Assembly (NCBI GenBank): GCA_002901265.1 | Contig: PPHI01000099.1 | Coordinates: 52,278 to 116,277, forward strand | DNA: 64,000 bases | Direction: 5' to 3' | DNA from: Rhodopirellula baltica | GTDB lineage: Bacteria > Planctomycetota > Planctomycetia > Pirellulales > Pirellulaceae | Shown: positions 10,501 to 18,209 of the stretch, in pieces | Numbering within the stretch: position 1 is the stretch's first letter | How the letters are laid out: every line of letters begins with the position of its first letter | Translations under genes and position numbers: made by a program | The notes under the pieces: model-generated | What the model saw: the letters and a program-made list of their open reading frames with translations, nothing else | Database searches by the model: none | Told to the model about the DNA's origin: nothing

Positions 10501-10985
10501 TGCTCGACCGGCAGACGCACCGTGACTTGGTCACCGACATTCACCCCCAATTCCGTCGCTAGCGATTCGGTGATCACCACCGAGCTGTCATCCAAAGTCG
10601 CCTTCGGTGCAACGCCCGACGTGTCGAGATTCCAGAATGCATCGTCACAGCCGACCACTTGAATCGAACCCGACCGACGAAGCTTGTCATCGCTGTTCGC
10701 TTCAATCACCGCTTGATCAAACAACAACACGGCAGCGATCGTTTCAGGAGTCTGACCAACACGCTTGGCGATCGATTCGGTTGCGAAAAAGCCGCCCGGA
10801 GCGATCACGGAATCGATTTTCCCCAATCGTTCAACCGTAAGCTCTCGCAAGCTGCCGCGCATCGAATCGCCCACTAGCAGCGCGCCGACGATCACCGACG
10901 TGGCAATCGCGACGCCAAGAGCGACTGATAAGGTCGTTCGCCAATTGTGACGAACACCGGCAAAGATGACTGACCAAAAAGACAA
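7548..10985 (-). CDS. Giant FtsX-like ABC permease with two FtsX domains, no adjacent ATPase
   Basis: About 1145 residues. The coding frame is open to an upstream start at 11093, but the extra 36 residues overlap the adaptor gene and are rich in odd residues. I therefore prefer a TTG at 10985, 28 bases after the adaptor stop. The first membrane helix follows at once (WRTTLSVALGVAIATSVIVG). A long periplasmic domain, a first FtsX block with helices near the middle, a second periplasmic domain and a C-terminal FtsX block with RELAVMRAIGFTRRRLATMV follow. This doubled layout is seen in large lipoprotein- or macrolide-type exporters. No ABC ATPase lies beside it. Confidence 0.87.
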   Translation of the reverse strand: MSFWSVIFAGVRHNWRTTLSVALGVAIATSVIVGALLVGDSMRGSLRELTVERLGKIDSVIAPGGFFATESIAKRVGQTPETIAAVLLFDQAVIEANSDDKLRRSGSIQVVGCDDAFWNLDTSGVAPKATLDDSSVVITESLATELGVNVGDQVTVRLPVEQAVPADSPLGRKDVQTEGIPRLKVAEILPDKGLARFSLTASQAAPKNVFLSRELIASVLDRDGQANVLLSSAEIVADRVQPTLEDLGLKLQHVTETFDGETVFDYYNVTSDRLLISDAAVDAITDALPADQVTPVLTYLANEIRKADAGPDAIGVTYSTITAADSSRQLPLDYGDSFDLSDVAGVEMPIVVNSWLADRLQLKAGDRLAIDYYEPETQGGKEVERQFFAKVAGIVPLTEPKQPYRRRRDAVYETRPTRYNDPDLTPTVPGVTDQDSMSDWDTPFELTREVPDEDDQYWKNHRLTPKAFLPLQAGRQLFSSRFGHTTGLLIDPSVAASETELRDQLLKATATVLPALGWQPRAIRGMQLAASKGTTPFDGLFLSLSMFVIFSAVMLIAMLFRLGLVTRSGELGTLIAVGLRPKQVNRLYVGEGLLVSIIGVVIGIAGGVGYAFGVLAALRSFWVGAVTVPFLTFHASALSLFVGAIGGLVCGVGALWMTTRSMLKNDAVTLLKGQGELDEIDPQSHLRWPNLVSIGLVVVALAAGGFGAVSGGQAAAGGFVGGGMMLLIAILVFVYGRFRGGIKQSVTTHGYNLGVLARRNSIRAPLRSTLTIGLIATASFLIVAINAFRLSPSDEGTGGFDLLAETAQPLYQDLSDASVQSGLLGPDAKLLRDATVIPFRVRRGQDASCNNLYRASEPTVYGVPVKSTVSLDRFRFYASAASGDESPWEQIDVIAAGTEEDPVPLILDQNTAMWSLQMMGGVGEVKSFTYDTKTIYFKVVGLLENSLLQGRLMVSEANFETLFPSISGYRFFLIDAQGKDSSGDQAALLTQALESRLGDVGFDVSNSADVLAGMMAVQNTYLRTFQSLGGLGLLLGTVGLAVAQVRNLLQRRRELAVMRAIGFTRRRLATMVVGETASLLAMGIGCGVLCAVLAVLPYAWSQGITPPVLEPILIVAGIFVFGLFAGLVAAIQVARMRLLDSLRGS

Positions 10986-11013
10986 TGGTTTGCAGCTGGT
11001 TTGAGGAAAACGA

Positions 11014-11994
11014 TTATTGCAATTCCAAAACGCCGGCGGCACCGGCCCGGACTTTGCCGTCTGGATTATCGACATCAGCCCAGAAGACAACATTTGCGTT
11101 CGCCGGATTAATCTCGGGCGAAACGAATGTGACCTTGCCAGTCAAGCTGACGTTTCCGCCGGCCTCTGATTCTGGAATGAATCGAACCGCATGGCCTTGC
11201 AGATCGCCGGGTATCATCGCTGGGCTAGCGTGGCAGATGACTCGTAACCGATTGAGTGAAACGACTCGAACCAGCGTTTGACCGGCGGCTGCCCATTCGC
11301 CAGGACGAGTGGTTACTTCGACAACCTGACCGGCAACAGCCGATCGTAAAACATGACGATCGAGGTTTGACTTCACGATCATCAATTTCGTCTGGGCTTT
11401 CTGGGCCACGGTTCCAGCGAGGGCACGTTGTTGCTTTTCGCCCTCGATCACCAATTGGGCCCGATCCGTTTCCAGTTGCAACTTGCGCAAATCCGTTTCA
11501 CTGACGACGCCATCGTAGACTTGGTTGGCAAGTTCGCCTTTGTGTTGAGTGAGCTTGCGCACTTCGTATTCGTGGGACGCCAACTGGAGTTGCGGATCTC
11601 GGTTACTGGCCAGACGCGCTGCGTCCAGCTCCGTTTCAACCATCGCCAATTGCAACTGTGCCGCCTCATCATCGAGCCGCAACAGCTTGTCGCCCTTTGC
11701 AACCGTTTGACCGACATGGACATTGACTTCGGCAACGATTCCCGACAAAGGAAGTGCCAACCGCCGGTTCTCAATCAATGCCGTATGGGCAACCAACTGG
11801 ACTTTGCCAGCAGCCTCTGCGGTAGCCCCTGCAGTCGTGTCGGCTTGTGATGGATCGTCGACTTGGTCATTCGCCGCTAGCGCTGGCGCCACCGCTACTT
11901 CGGTAACCGGTGCCTGAGCCGCTGTCGTTTGGATCGAAATCAGTCCGCATCCCAGCGTGATCAAGCCAGCAACAATTCGTGATCGAGAATGCAT
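11014..11994 (-). CDS. HlyD/RND-type periplasmic adaptor
   Basis: 326 residues. A signal peptide-like N-terminus (MHSRSRIVAGLITLGCG) is followed by an acidic, Ala-rich segment. A lipoyl half (LPLSGIVAEVNVHVGQTVAK), a helical hairpin (about 125-205), the second lipoyl half (HVLRSAVAGQVVEVTTRPGE) and a beta-barrel domain follow. It sits 30 bases downstream of the histidine kinase and directly upstream of the doubled FtsX permease, so it is probably that permease's partner. The C-terminal membrane-proximal domain seems short or missing, as in compact planctomycete adaptors. Confidence 0.88.
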   Translation of the reverse strand: MHSRSRIVAGLITLGCGLISIQTTAAQAPVTEVAVAPALAANDQVDDPSQADTTAGATAEAAGKVQLVAHTALIENRRLALPLSGIVAEVNVHVGQTVAKGDKLLRLDDEAAQLQLAMVETELDAARLASNRDPQLQLASHEYEVRKLTQHKGELANQVYDGVVSETDLRKLQLETDRAQLVIEGEKQQRALAGTVAQKAQTKLMIVKSNLDRHVLRSAVAGQVVEVTTRPGEWAAAGQTLVRVVSLNRLRVICHASPAMIPGDLQGHAVRFIPESEAGGNVSLTGKVTFVSPEINPANANVVFWADVDNPDGKVRAGAAGVLELQ

Positions 11995-12024
11995 GACCTA
12001 TTTCCTAAATGGTGACGGAATCGA

Positions 12025-12750
12025 CTAAATGATCCGGCGCAGCGCGGGAAACTCCAATGTGAACTTGGTACCACGACCGACGTCGCTTTCGACGCTCATT
12101 CTACCGGAGTGGGCCTCGACGATTTTGCGAGCCGTCGGCAACCCCAACCCGCTGCCGCCTTCCTTGGTGGTATAGAACGGCTCGAACATGTGCATGATCG
12201 TGTTCCCGTCGATGCCGCGGCCGGTATCGATCAAGTCCATGGCGACACCTGAATTGGTGGTGTAGGTTCGCACCAACAACTGTCCGCCGCGGTCGGTGGC
12301 TTCCAGCGAGTTCTTGACCAAGTTCATCAGAGCCGCCTGCAACGAATCGCTGTGCAGTGCGATCGACGGCAGGTCATTGTCCAAGAAGCGAACGATTTCG
12401 ATCCCGCGCTGTGACGCTTCGGCACTGTAGGCGTTGAGCACGGTTTCCAACTGGTCATTCAAGGAACCGGAAACCAAGTCGATGTCTCGCAACCGCGCAT
12501 AACGCATAAAGTCGCGGAGTAAGCCTTGCATTCGCACACACTGCTCACGAATAATCTTCGCACGCTCAAGCGGTCGGCGGCTTTCTGGCGAGTGCCAATC
12601 GGCCAAGTCTTCGCTGAGCAGGTCGATGTTCATGTGAATCACCGACAAAGGGTTTTTGATCTCGTGCGCGAGTGAGCCGGAAAGCTCGGCGAGCTCCTCG
12701 TACTGAGCTCGCAACTCGTCAATCGGTGATGTTTTTTCGCTACTCGTCAT
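12025..12750 (-). CDS. Soluble sensor histidine kinase without a sensor domain
   Basis: 241 residues from an ATG at 12750. HisKA phosphoacceptor box LAHEIKNPLSVIHMN near residue 33, N-box MNLVKNSLEATD, G1 DTGRGID, F-box FEPFYTTKEGG and G2 GSGLGLPTARKIVEAHSG are all present, so it should be an active NtrB-like kinase. There is no membrane helix and only about 15 residues before the HisKA helix, so the input must come from another protein. No response regulator lies nearby. It leads the operon with the adaptor, permease and lipoate-ligase-like gene. Confidence 0.93.
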   Translation of the reverse strand: MTSSEKTSPIDELRAQYEELAELSGSLAHEIKNPLSVIHMNIDLLSEDLADWHSPESRRPLERAKIIREQCVRMQGLLRDFMRYARLRDIDLVSGSLNDQLETVLNAYSAEASQRGIEIVRFLDNDLPSIALHSDSLQAALMNLVKNSLEATDRGGQLLVRTYTTNSGVAMDLIDTGRGIDGNTIMHMFEPFYTTKEGGSGLGLPTARKIVEAHSGRMSVESDVGRGTKFTLEFPALRRII

Positions 12751-12977
12751 GACCAAAAGCAATCATCGTGGTCGGATCGAAGCGGAACGCTTCGTTTCAA
12801 TCCAATTGTAGTGGGATTGTCCAATTCAGATACGTGGCGATGGTTTATAGGCAAATAAGTCGAAAAAACGAGAGGTCGGCTGCCTGAAACCACTCACACG
12901 GACTATCGTTTGCCAAAAAAGACACCGGCGCCATGGCGTCGGTCATCAATCATTCGCCCCTTTACTGCCGCATTTGG
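12751..12977. promoter_or_regulatory. Divergent promoter region between kinase operon and anion permease
   Basis: 227 bases separate the minus-strand kinase from the plus-strand transporter, so promoters for both must lie here. The middle part (about 12840-12870) is the most AT-rich. I could not place a convincing -35/-10 pair. Confidence 0.4.
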
Positions 12978-14762
12978 ATGGATTGGCCCGCCGTTTTATC
13001 GCTGTTGGTTGCGCTCGGATTGTTGATCAGCTTGGCATTTCGCGTTGCCCCGGCAGATATCTTGGCGTTGGCATTCCTAGCGGTCCTTGTGGTCGCGCAG
13101 GACGTGACCGGCACGCCAGACCTGCCGACACCCTCCCAAGCGGTGGCCGGGTTTGGCAGCCAGGCCTTGATCACGATCGCGTTGCTGTTTTCTGTCGTCG
13201 CGGGCCTGGAAATGACGGGGGCCACAAAGCTCGCTACCGGCTGGTATCTCGATCGCTCGAAATCACTCCGCGGGGCCCAATTCCGTATCCTGGCCCCCGT
13301 GATTGTATTGAGCGGGTTTCTCAACAACACGCCTGTGGTCGCGGCATTGATCCCGATCGTCGACGACACTTGCAAACGGATCCGTGAAAGCTCCAGCCGG
13401 TTGTTGTTGCCGCTGTCATACGCCGCGATCCTCGGTGGCATGTGCACCGTCATGGGAACCAGCACCAACCTGATTGTGCGTGAAGCGTTCGAGTCACAGA
13501 CTGACAAAACGATCGGCTTCTTTGCACCCGCTGTCGTGGGAATCCCGGCAGCGATTGCGGGACTGGTTTACATGATGCTGTTCGCGCACCGTCTGATTCC
13601 GAATCGGCGTCCTGCCGTTAGCGCGAGCGACGACCCCAAAAAGTACACCGTCGAAATGCTGGTCGATTCGACTGGCCCGCTGGTCGGAAAAACAATTGAA
13701 GAAGCGGGCCTGCGTAGCCTGCCCGGGCTTTACATTGCCGAGATTCAACGGGGTGATGATGTCGTCGCCGCGAAACCGAACGAGCGTTTGCGAGGTGACG
13801 ACGCGTTGATCTTGGTCGGTGCGTTGGGCTCCGTTGTTGACCTTCGCAAAATTCGAGGCCTGCTGACCCCGGACGATCAAGGTCGCAAACTGGAAATCCC
13901 GGCGTGGCGACGAACCCTGGTCGAGGCGGTGGTTAGTTCGCGTTGCTCGTTGCTCGGAAAAACCATCCGTGAAGGCCGCTTCCGCAGTAACTACAACGCG
14001 GCCGTTGTCGCGGTCGCGCGGGGCGACCGCCGCCTGGAAGGCAAGATCGGTGACGTCCGCTTGGAAATCGGCGACGTGTTGCTGCTTGAGGCATCACAGT
14101 CGTTTATCCACCGCGCCAAAGAACTGCGTGATTTCTTTCTCGTCAGCGCCGTCGGCAGCAACGCGGTCCGCCGACATGACCGCGCCTGGCATGCAATCTA
14201 TATCATCCTGGCAATGGTACTGGTCGCCGCGTCGACTTATGTATCGATCTTAACCGCAGCACTCGTTGCCGCACTTGCCATGCTTGTCTTTCGCTGCTGC
14301 ACCGCCAACGAAGCACGTCGCGCGATCGACTGGCGGATCTTGATTGTCATCGGCGCCACGCTTGGTATCGGTTCCGCACTTGAAAAAAGCGGTGCCGCCG
14401 AAGCGATCGCCCGAGGTGTCATCGAACTCGCCCAAGGCAACCGATACGCAACGCTGGCACTGGTGTACTTCATGACCATGTTGTGCACGGAATTGATCAC
14501 CAACACCGCGGCGGCACTCATCATGCTCAGTGTCGCCCTCGGAGCGGCGAACAACTTGCAAGTCAGCGAACTGCCATTTGCGATGGCGGTGATGATTGCC
14601 GCATCCGCCAGCTTCCTGACCCCCTTTGGATACCAAACCAATTTGATGGTTTACACCGTCGGCGGTTACCGTGTCTCGGACTACCTTCGCTTTGGACTGC
14701 CGCTGTCTCTGATCATCTATGCGATCGCGATGATTATGATTCCATGGCATTTCGAGTTCTAA
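12978..14762 (+). CDS. SLC13/ArsB-type anion permease with two RCK_C (TrkA-C) domains
   Basis: About 594 residues from the ATG at 12978, which opens straight into the first membrane helix. The frame is open to an ATG at 12933. The layout is a membrane half (about 1-205), two soluble TrkA-C/RCK_C repeats (VDSTGPLVGKTIEEAGLRSL and SRCSLLGKTIREGRFRSNYN) at about 215-375, and a second membrane half. The motif GFLNNTPVVAALIPIV is typical of the ion-transporter superfamily, as is the late NTAAALIMLSVALGAANNL. Relatives move sulfate, dicarboxylates or other anions. The RCK_C pair suggests cytosolic gating. The substrate is unknown. Confidence 0.9.
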   Translation: MDWPAVLSLLVALGLLISLAFRVAPADILALAFLAVLVVAQDVTGTPDLPTPSQAVAGFGSQALITIALLFSVVAGLEMTGATKLATGWYLDRSKSLRGAQFRILAPVIVLSGFLNNTPVVAALIPIVDDTCKRIRESSSRLLLPLSYAAILGGMCTVMGTSTNLIVREAFESQTDKTIGFFAPAVVGIPAAIAGLVYMMLFAHRLIPNRRPAVSASDDPKKYTVEMLVDSTGPLVGKTIEEAGLRSLPGLYIAEIQRGDDVVAAKPNERLRGDDALILVGALGSVVDLRKIRGLLTPDDQGRKLEIPAWRRTLVEAVVSSRCSLLGKTIREGRFRSNYNAAVVAVARGDRRLEGKIGDVRLEIGDVLLLEASQSFIHRAKELRDFFLVSAVGSNAVRRHDRAWHAIYIILAMVLVAASTYVSILTAALVAALAMLVFRCCTANEARRAIDWRILIVIGATLGIGSALEKSGAAEAIARGVIELAQGNRYATLALVYFMTMLCTELITNTAAALIMLSVALGAANNLQVSELPFAMAVMIAASASFLTPFGYQTNLMVYTVGGYRVSDYLRFGLPLSLIIYAIAMIMIPWHFEF

Positions 14763-14808
14763 ACGCCGGGCCCTGAACTCAGACGAAACCACCACGCGCG
14801 AATTGCCC

Positions 14809-16329
14809 ATGTTGTCGGAGTTGGGAACACTCGACCTAATCGTCTTGATCGCCGTGCTGTTTGGTGCAATCGCCATTGGCGTGTTCTCCGGACGTAGCAA
14901 CCGGGACTCCGAAGCGTTTCTCGTCGGCGGGCGCAACCTGCCCTGGTGGGCGATTTTGGGGTCGATCGTTGCCACCGAAACCAGCACCGCTACGGTGCTC
15001 AGCTTGCCAGGCGATGCTTACGCCGGCACCGGATTTCGCTGGCTGCAATTCACAATGGGCTTGATCCTCGGCCGGATCGTGGTAGTGAAATTCCTGCTAC
15101 CGATTTACTTCCGCGGGAGCCAGACCACGACATCAAAGGCGCCGCAGGAGCCCGATACACGGCCAATCTTTACAGCCTATCAAACGCTCGAAGAACGACT
15201 CGGCAAAGCCACTCAAATGGCCACGTCGTTGCTGTTCCTGATCACTCGCAACCTGGGCGATGGGCTGCGTCTTTACCTTGCCGCTATTGTCTTGCAAACA
15301 TTGCTCGGCTGGTCGATGCCGCAGTGTGTCGTCGTGATGGGACTTGTCACGATGGCCTACACCGCAATCGGCGGCCTGCGTTCGGTCATCTGGAATGACT
15401 GTGTCCAGTTCGTGATCTACATGATCGGCGGTATCGCGGCGGTGATCGTGCTCGCCAGACTCGTCCCGGGCGGATACGAAGCAATCTGGGGCTTTGCCCA
15501 CGAGACTGGCCGGCTGACTGTTTTCGATTTCAGCTGGGACTTGAGTAAACCGCTGAACTTCTGGGGCGGACTCTTCGGCGGCGCGGTGCTGACGATCGGG
15601 ACACACGGCACCGATCAAATCATGGTGCAACGTTACCTGAGTGCCCGTAGTGAACGCGATGCAGGCCGCGCGGTGCTGCTCAGCGCATTTGTCGTGATGC
15701 TGCAATTCACGCTGTTCTTGTGGATCGGCGTTTCACTGGCCTGCTTCTTTGCAAACTCGACCACAGTGCCCCCCGATGCCGCCGATCAAGTGTTCGCGTT
15801 CTTCATCGTCAACCTATTCCCACAAAACGTCGGCCTGATCGGATTGATGCTCGCCGCGATCTTAGCCGCCGCGATGAGCACGCTGTCCAGTTCGCTGAGT
15901 GCATCGGCATCCGCCCTGCTGAACGATTTTTACTTGCCGTTTCTTAAGCAATCCAATCGCCCTACTCCCAGTGACCGCATGCAATTGCGAACAACCCAAG
16001 CGATGACGATCGCGTTTGGCGTTTTGCAAATGGTAATCGCGGTCTGGGCCAGTCACTGGGACCAAACCGTTGTAACCAGCGCGCTAAAAATCGCCGGCTT
16101 CGCAGCAGGCCTACTGCTCGGCGTGTTTGCCTTGGGCCTGTTCAGCCCCGGCATTCATCAACGATCGGTCTTGATTGGGGCCGCGGCGGGCCTCGTCGTG
16201 CTAACGCTGCTAAGCTTTGTGATTAAAAACGAATCCGGTGAAGCGATGGTCGCTTGGACCTACCTCGCAGCGATCGGCGCAACAACCACGTTCGTCACCG
16301 CAAAAGCCAGCGAGCGGATCACCCAATGA
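14809..16329 (+). CDS. Sodium:solute symporter (SSS family)
   Basis: About 506 residues from the ATG at 14809 (an in-frame TTG lies two codons upstream). Thirteen or so membrane helices are expected. Family marks are GRNLPWWAILGSIVATETS in the second helix, AYTAIGGLRSVIWNDCVQ and LAAILAAAMSTLSSSLSASA, where the Ser-rich stretch lines the sodium site. SSS proteins import sugars, amino acids, sialic acid, vitamins or nucleosides with sodium, as suits a marine cell. The stop overlaps the next gene by four bases (ATGA). The substrate is not predictable. Confidence 0.93.
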   Translation: MLSELGTLDLIVLIAVLFGAIAIGVFSGRSNRDSEAFLVGGRNLPWWAILGSIVATETSTATVLSLPGDAYAGTGFRWLQFTMGLILGRIVVVKFLLPIYFRGSQTTTSKAPQEPDTRPIFTAYQTLEERLGKATQMATSLLFLITRNLGDGLRLYLAAIVLQTLLGWSMPQCVVVMGLVTMAYTAIGGLRSVIWNDCVQFVIYMIGGIAAVIVLARLVPGGYEAIWGFAHETGRLTVFDFSWDLSKPLNFWGGLFGGAVLTIGTHGTDQIMVQRYLSARSERDAGRAVLLSAFVVMLQFTLFLWIGVSLACFFANSTTVPPDAADQVFAFFIVNLFPQNVGLIGLMLAAILAAAMSTLSSSLSASASALLNDFYLPFLKQSNRPTPSDRMQLRTTQAMTIAFGVLQMVIAVWASHWDQTVVTSALKIAGFAAGLLLGVFALGLFSPGIHQRSVLIGAAAGLVVLTLLSFVIKNESGEAMVAWTYLAAIGATTTFVTAKASERITQ

Positions 16330-16811
16330 AACTGCGACCAATCTCCATCGATCCTCAAGACGGCCCCGTTCCGCAAGCCGTAGTCCAATGGATCGAACAG
16401 GCCGGCGATGTCGGCAAACGCATCGACTGTTTCGACTACATCCCCAGCAATCCCTATGTGCTTTACAGTTACCTGACCACTATCCGCGGTCGAAAATACT
16501 GCGAATGGGGAAGCGGGATTGGGATCGGAATTGGCATGGCCGCCTCGCTGGGACTAAAAGCGACCGGTATCGAACTGAACAGCGAACTTGCCGCTCGATC
16601 ATCCGAACTACTCAATGAGCATTCGCTAAACGCCACCGTGATCAACGGCAGCTACCATGAATGCCATGTGCCTGCCGATGTGGTGTATGTGTATTGCTGG
16701 CCAGGCGAAGTCAACGAAATGCGGGAACGATTTGAAGCGACGATGCCTCAAGGCACCTGGTTGCTCCTGGCCGAAGGTGCCGAACGGATCACGCCGTTAA
16801 TTTTGTGGTAA
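16326..16811 (+). CDS. Small class I SAM-dependent methyltransferase-like protein
   Basis: 161 residues. The start is set by the ATGA overlap with the symporter. The SAM-binding loop CEWGSGIGIGIGMAASLG near residue 57 and the acidic turn KATGIELNSELAARSSEL after it fit a Rossmann-fold methyltransferase, followed by VVYVYCWPGEVNEMRERFEA. It is shorter than typical enzymes (no lid domain). The end lies 20 bases from the end of the convergent gene. The methyl acceptor is unknown, and coupling to a transporter gives no clear hint. Confidence 0.75.
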   Translation: MKLRPISIDPQDGPVPQAVVQWIEQAGDVGKRIDCFDYIPSNPYVLYSYLTTIRGRKYCEWGSGIGIGIGMAASLGLKATGIELNSELAARSSELLNEHSLNATVINGSYHECHVPADVVYVYCWPGEVNEMRERFEATMPQGTWLLLAEGAERITPLILW

Positions 16812-16831
16812 CGGCGGTTCGGCGATCAAGC

Positions 16832-17371
16832 CTATTTGACCTTCACGCCTTCGATTCGGAAGACGGCCATGTGGGTTGCGTTGGGGGCGTTCGGTGGGCC
16901 TTTACCGCCAGGGTATTTGAAGGATTCGTCGTCCAGATAGAACTTGCCTTCGACGGTGACCGGACGTGTTGAGAAGTCGGCCGATTGGCCTTCCGTCATT
17001 TTGACCCACACGCAATCGTAGAGCGCCGCGCCGGGGCCGAAGCAACACTCGCGGTTATCACGCACGAGCACGAACTGCTTGATGCCTTCTTGCTGAAAAA
17101 CACTTTGTGGAAGGATGTAGCCGCGGAGCTTGACGTCTTTTTTGTTCAGACGCTTCAGCCGATCAGTCCACATTGAATCTTTAAACGCGGCGTCTTTTTC
17201 GATATCGAACTTCAAGTCATCGAAATTGATTTCGCCTTTCGCCAACTGGGCTTCGCTGCTTTGACGAAGCGGAACGGTTGGCTTGTCCTCGTCAGTGGCT
17301 TGTGCGAACACCGAAACCGGCATCAGCACTACCGCTGCGGTAAACAAGAATGTGGCAAGCCGCTGAGTCAT
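16832..17371 (-). CDS. Secreted DUF3299-like protein with CCFGP motif
   Basis: 179 residues with a clear signal peptide (MTQRLATFLFTAAVVLMPVS, Ala-Gln-Ala before the mature form). The core reads KLRGYILPQSVFQQEGIKQF, then the cysteine pair in RDNRECCFGPGAALYDCVWV, then VTVEGKFYLDD. DUF3299-like envelope proteins share this order (GYILP, a Cys motif, the VEG strand) and are thought to sit near membrane-protein assembly or metal-handling genes. The same core appears in the next gene on this strand, so the two look like paralogues. The Cys pair may bind metal (inference). Confidence 0.7.
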   Translation of the reverse strand: MTQRLATFLFTAAVVLMPVSVFAQATDEDKPTVPLRQSSEAQLAKGEINFDDLKFDIEKDAAFKDSMWTDRLKRLNKKDVKLRGYILPQSVFQQEGIKQFVLVRDNRECCFGPGAALYDCVWVKMTEGQSADFSTRPVTVEGKFYLDDESFKYPGGKGPPNAPNATHMAVFRIEGVKVK

Positions 17372-17472
17372 CGTGGTCGCATTCGGTGGGAGGATCGAAG
17401 GTGGGCAAGGATATTTATCATAGCCCTTGCGTGACTGAACCCCTACACCGATTGCCGAATCCGACAGAGGGC

Positions 17473-18159
17473 TCAGTTCACTGAGGTACCCTTTATCCGA
17501 TAAAAGACGGAGTTGTTAAAATCGGTTTTGGACTGGGGAACCTTGTTGAGGATGAACTTTCCGGCCAGCTTCCGCCGCGTCATCCCGCCTTTCACAGTCT
17601 CGCCGCCGGTCAAGGTCACCTCGATCATCTCGCTGCTCTTCGGCTGACCGCCAAAGCAGCATGTGCCCAAGTCACCGACCATCACGAACTGACGCAACAT
17701 TCCCCCACCGCTCGATGGGTGGATGTAGCCCTTAATAAAGACGTCTTTGCCATCAAGGTCATACGCCACTTCGGTCGGACGATCCGGGTCGGCGTCAAAC
17801 TTCAATTGCGAAAACGGCACCCGCACGTGGCCCGGCGGGACCTCGGTCAGGTAAGTGTACGTGTGCATCGAAACGCCTGTGACGAGCACGACCAGGTTGG
17901 CTACCAGAGCGAACTTGGCGAGTGCTTTACCACTGAATTCGTCCGGGTAACGGTTGATCGAGCGGATCGAAAAGATCCCGAACAAGACGCCAACCAGGGT
18001 CAGCACCAAGACCATTTCAAACGGGGGCATCAACCCAATCAGTCCCACCGCAAACAGGAGCGTGGACGCGATTGCACTTCGGCTGAGGGCACGATAGGGA
18101 AAGTCCGCTGCATCAGCGGACGTCGACATTTGAAATTCAGTGGTGGCCATCGTTTGCAT
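17473..18159 (-). CDS. Membrane-anchored paralogue of the CCFGP protein, DUF4190-like N-terminus
   Basis: About 228 residues. In-frame ATGs lie at 18159, 18150 and 18129 and none has a strong ribosome site. Two or three membrane helices near residues 30-105 (ALSRSAIASTLLFAVGLIGL; VLTLVGVLFGIFSIRSI; LVANLVVLVTGVSMHTY) resemble DUF4190 small membrane domains. A periplasmic domain follows with FIKGYIHPSSGGGMLRQFVM and the Cys pair in GDLGTCCFGGQPKS, matching the core of the neighbouring gene at 16832-17371. The pair probably works together. Function unknown. Confidence 0.72.
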   Translation of the reverse strand: MQTMATTEFQMSTSADAADFPYRALSRSAIASTLLFAVGLIGLMPPFEMVLVLTLVGVLFGIFSIRSINRYPDEFSGKALAKFALVANLVVLVTGVSMHTYTYLTEVPPGHVRVPFSQLKFDADPDRPTEVAYDLDGKDVFIKGYIHPSSGGGMLRQFVMVGDLGTCCFGGQPKSSEMIEVTLTGGETVKGGMTRRKLAGKFILNKVPQSKTDFNNSVFYRIKGTSVN

Positions 18160-18209
18160 CAGTCGCAAAGAAGACGGTAAGAAGTGACGTGTTTATCGAC
18201 GTCGATCTC

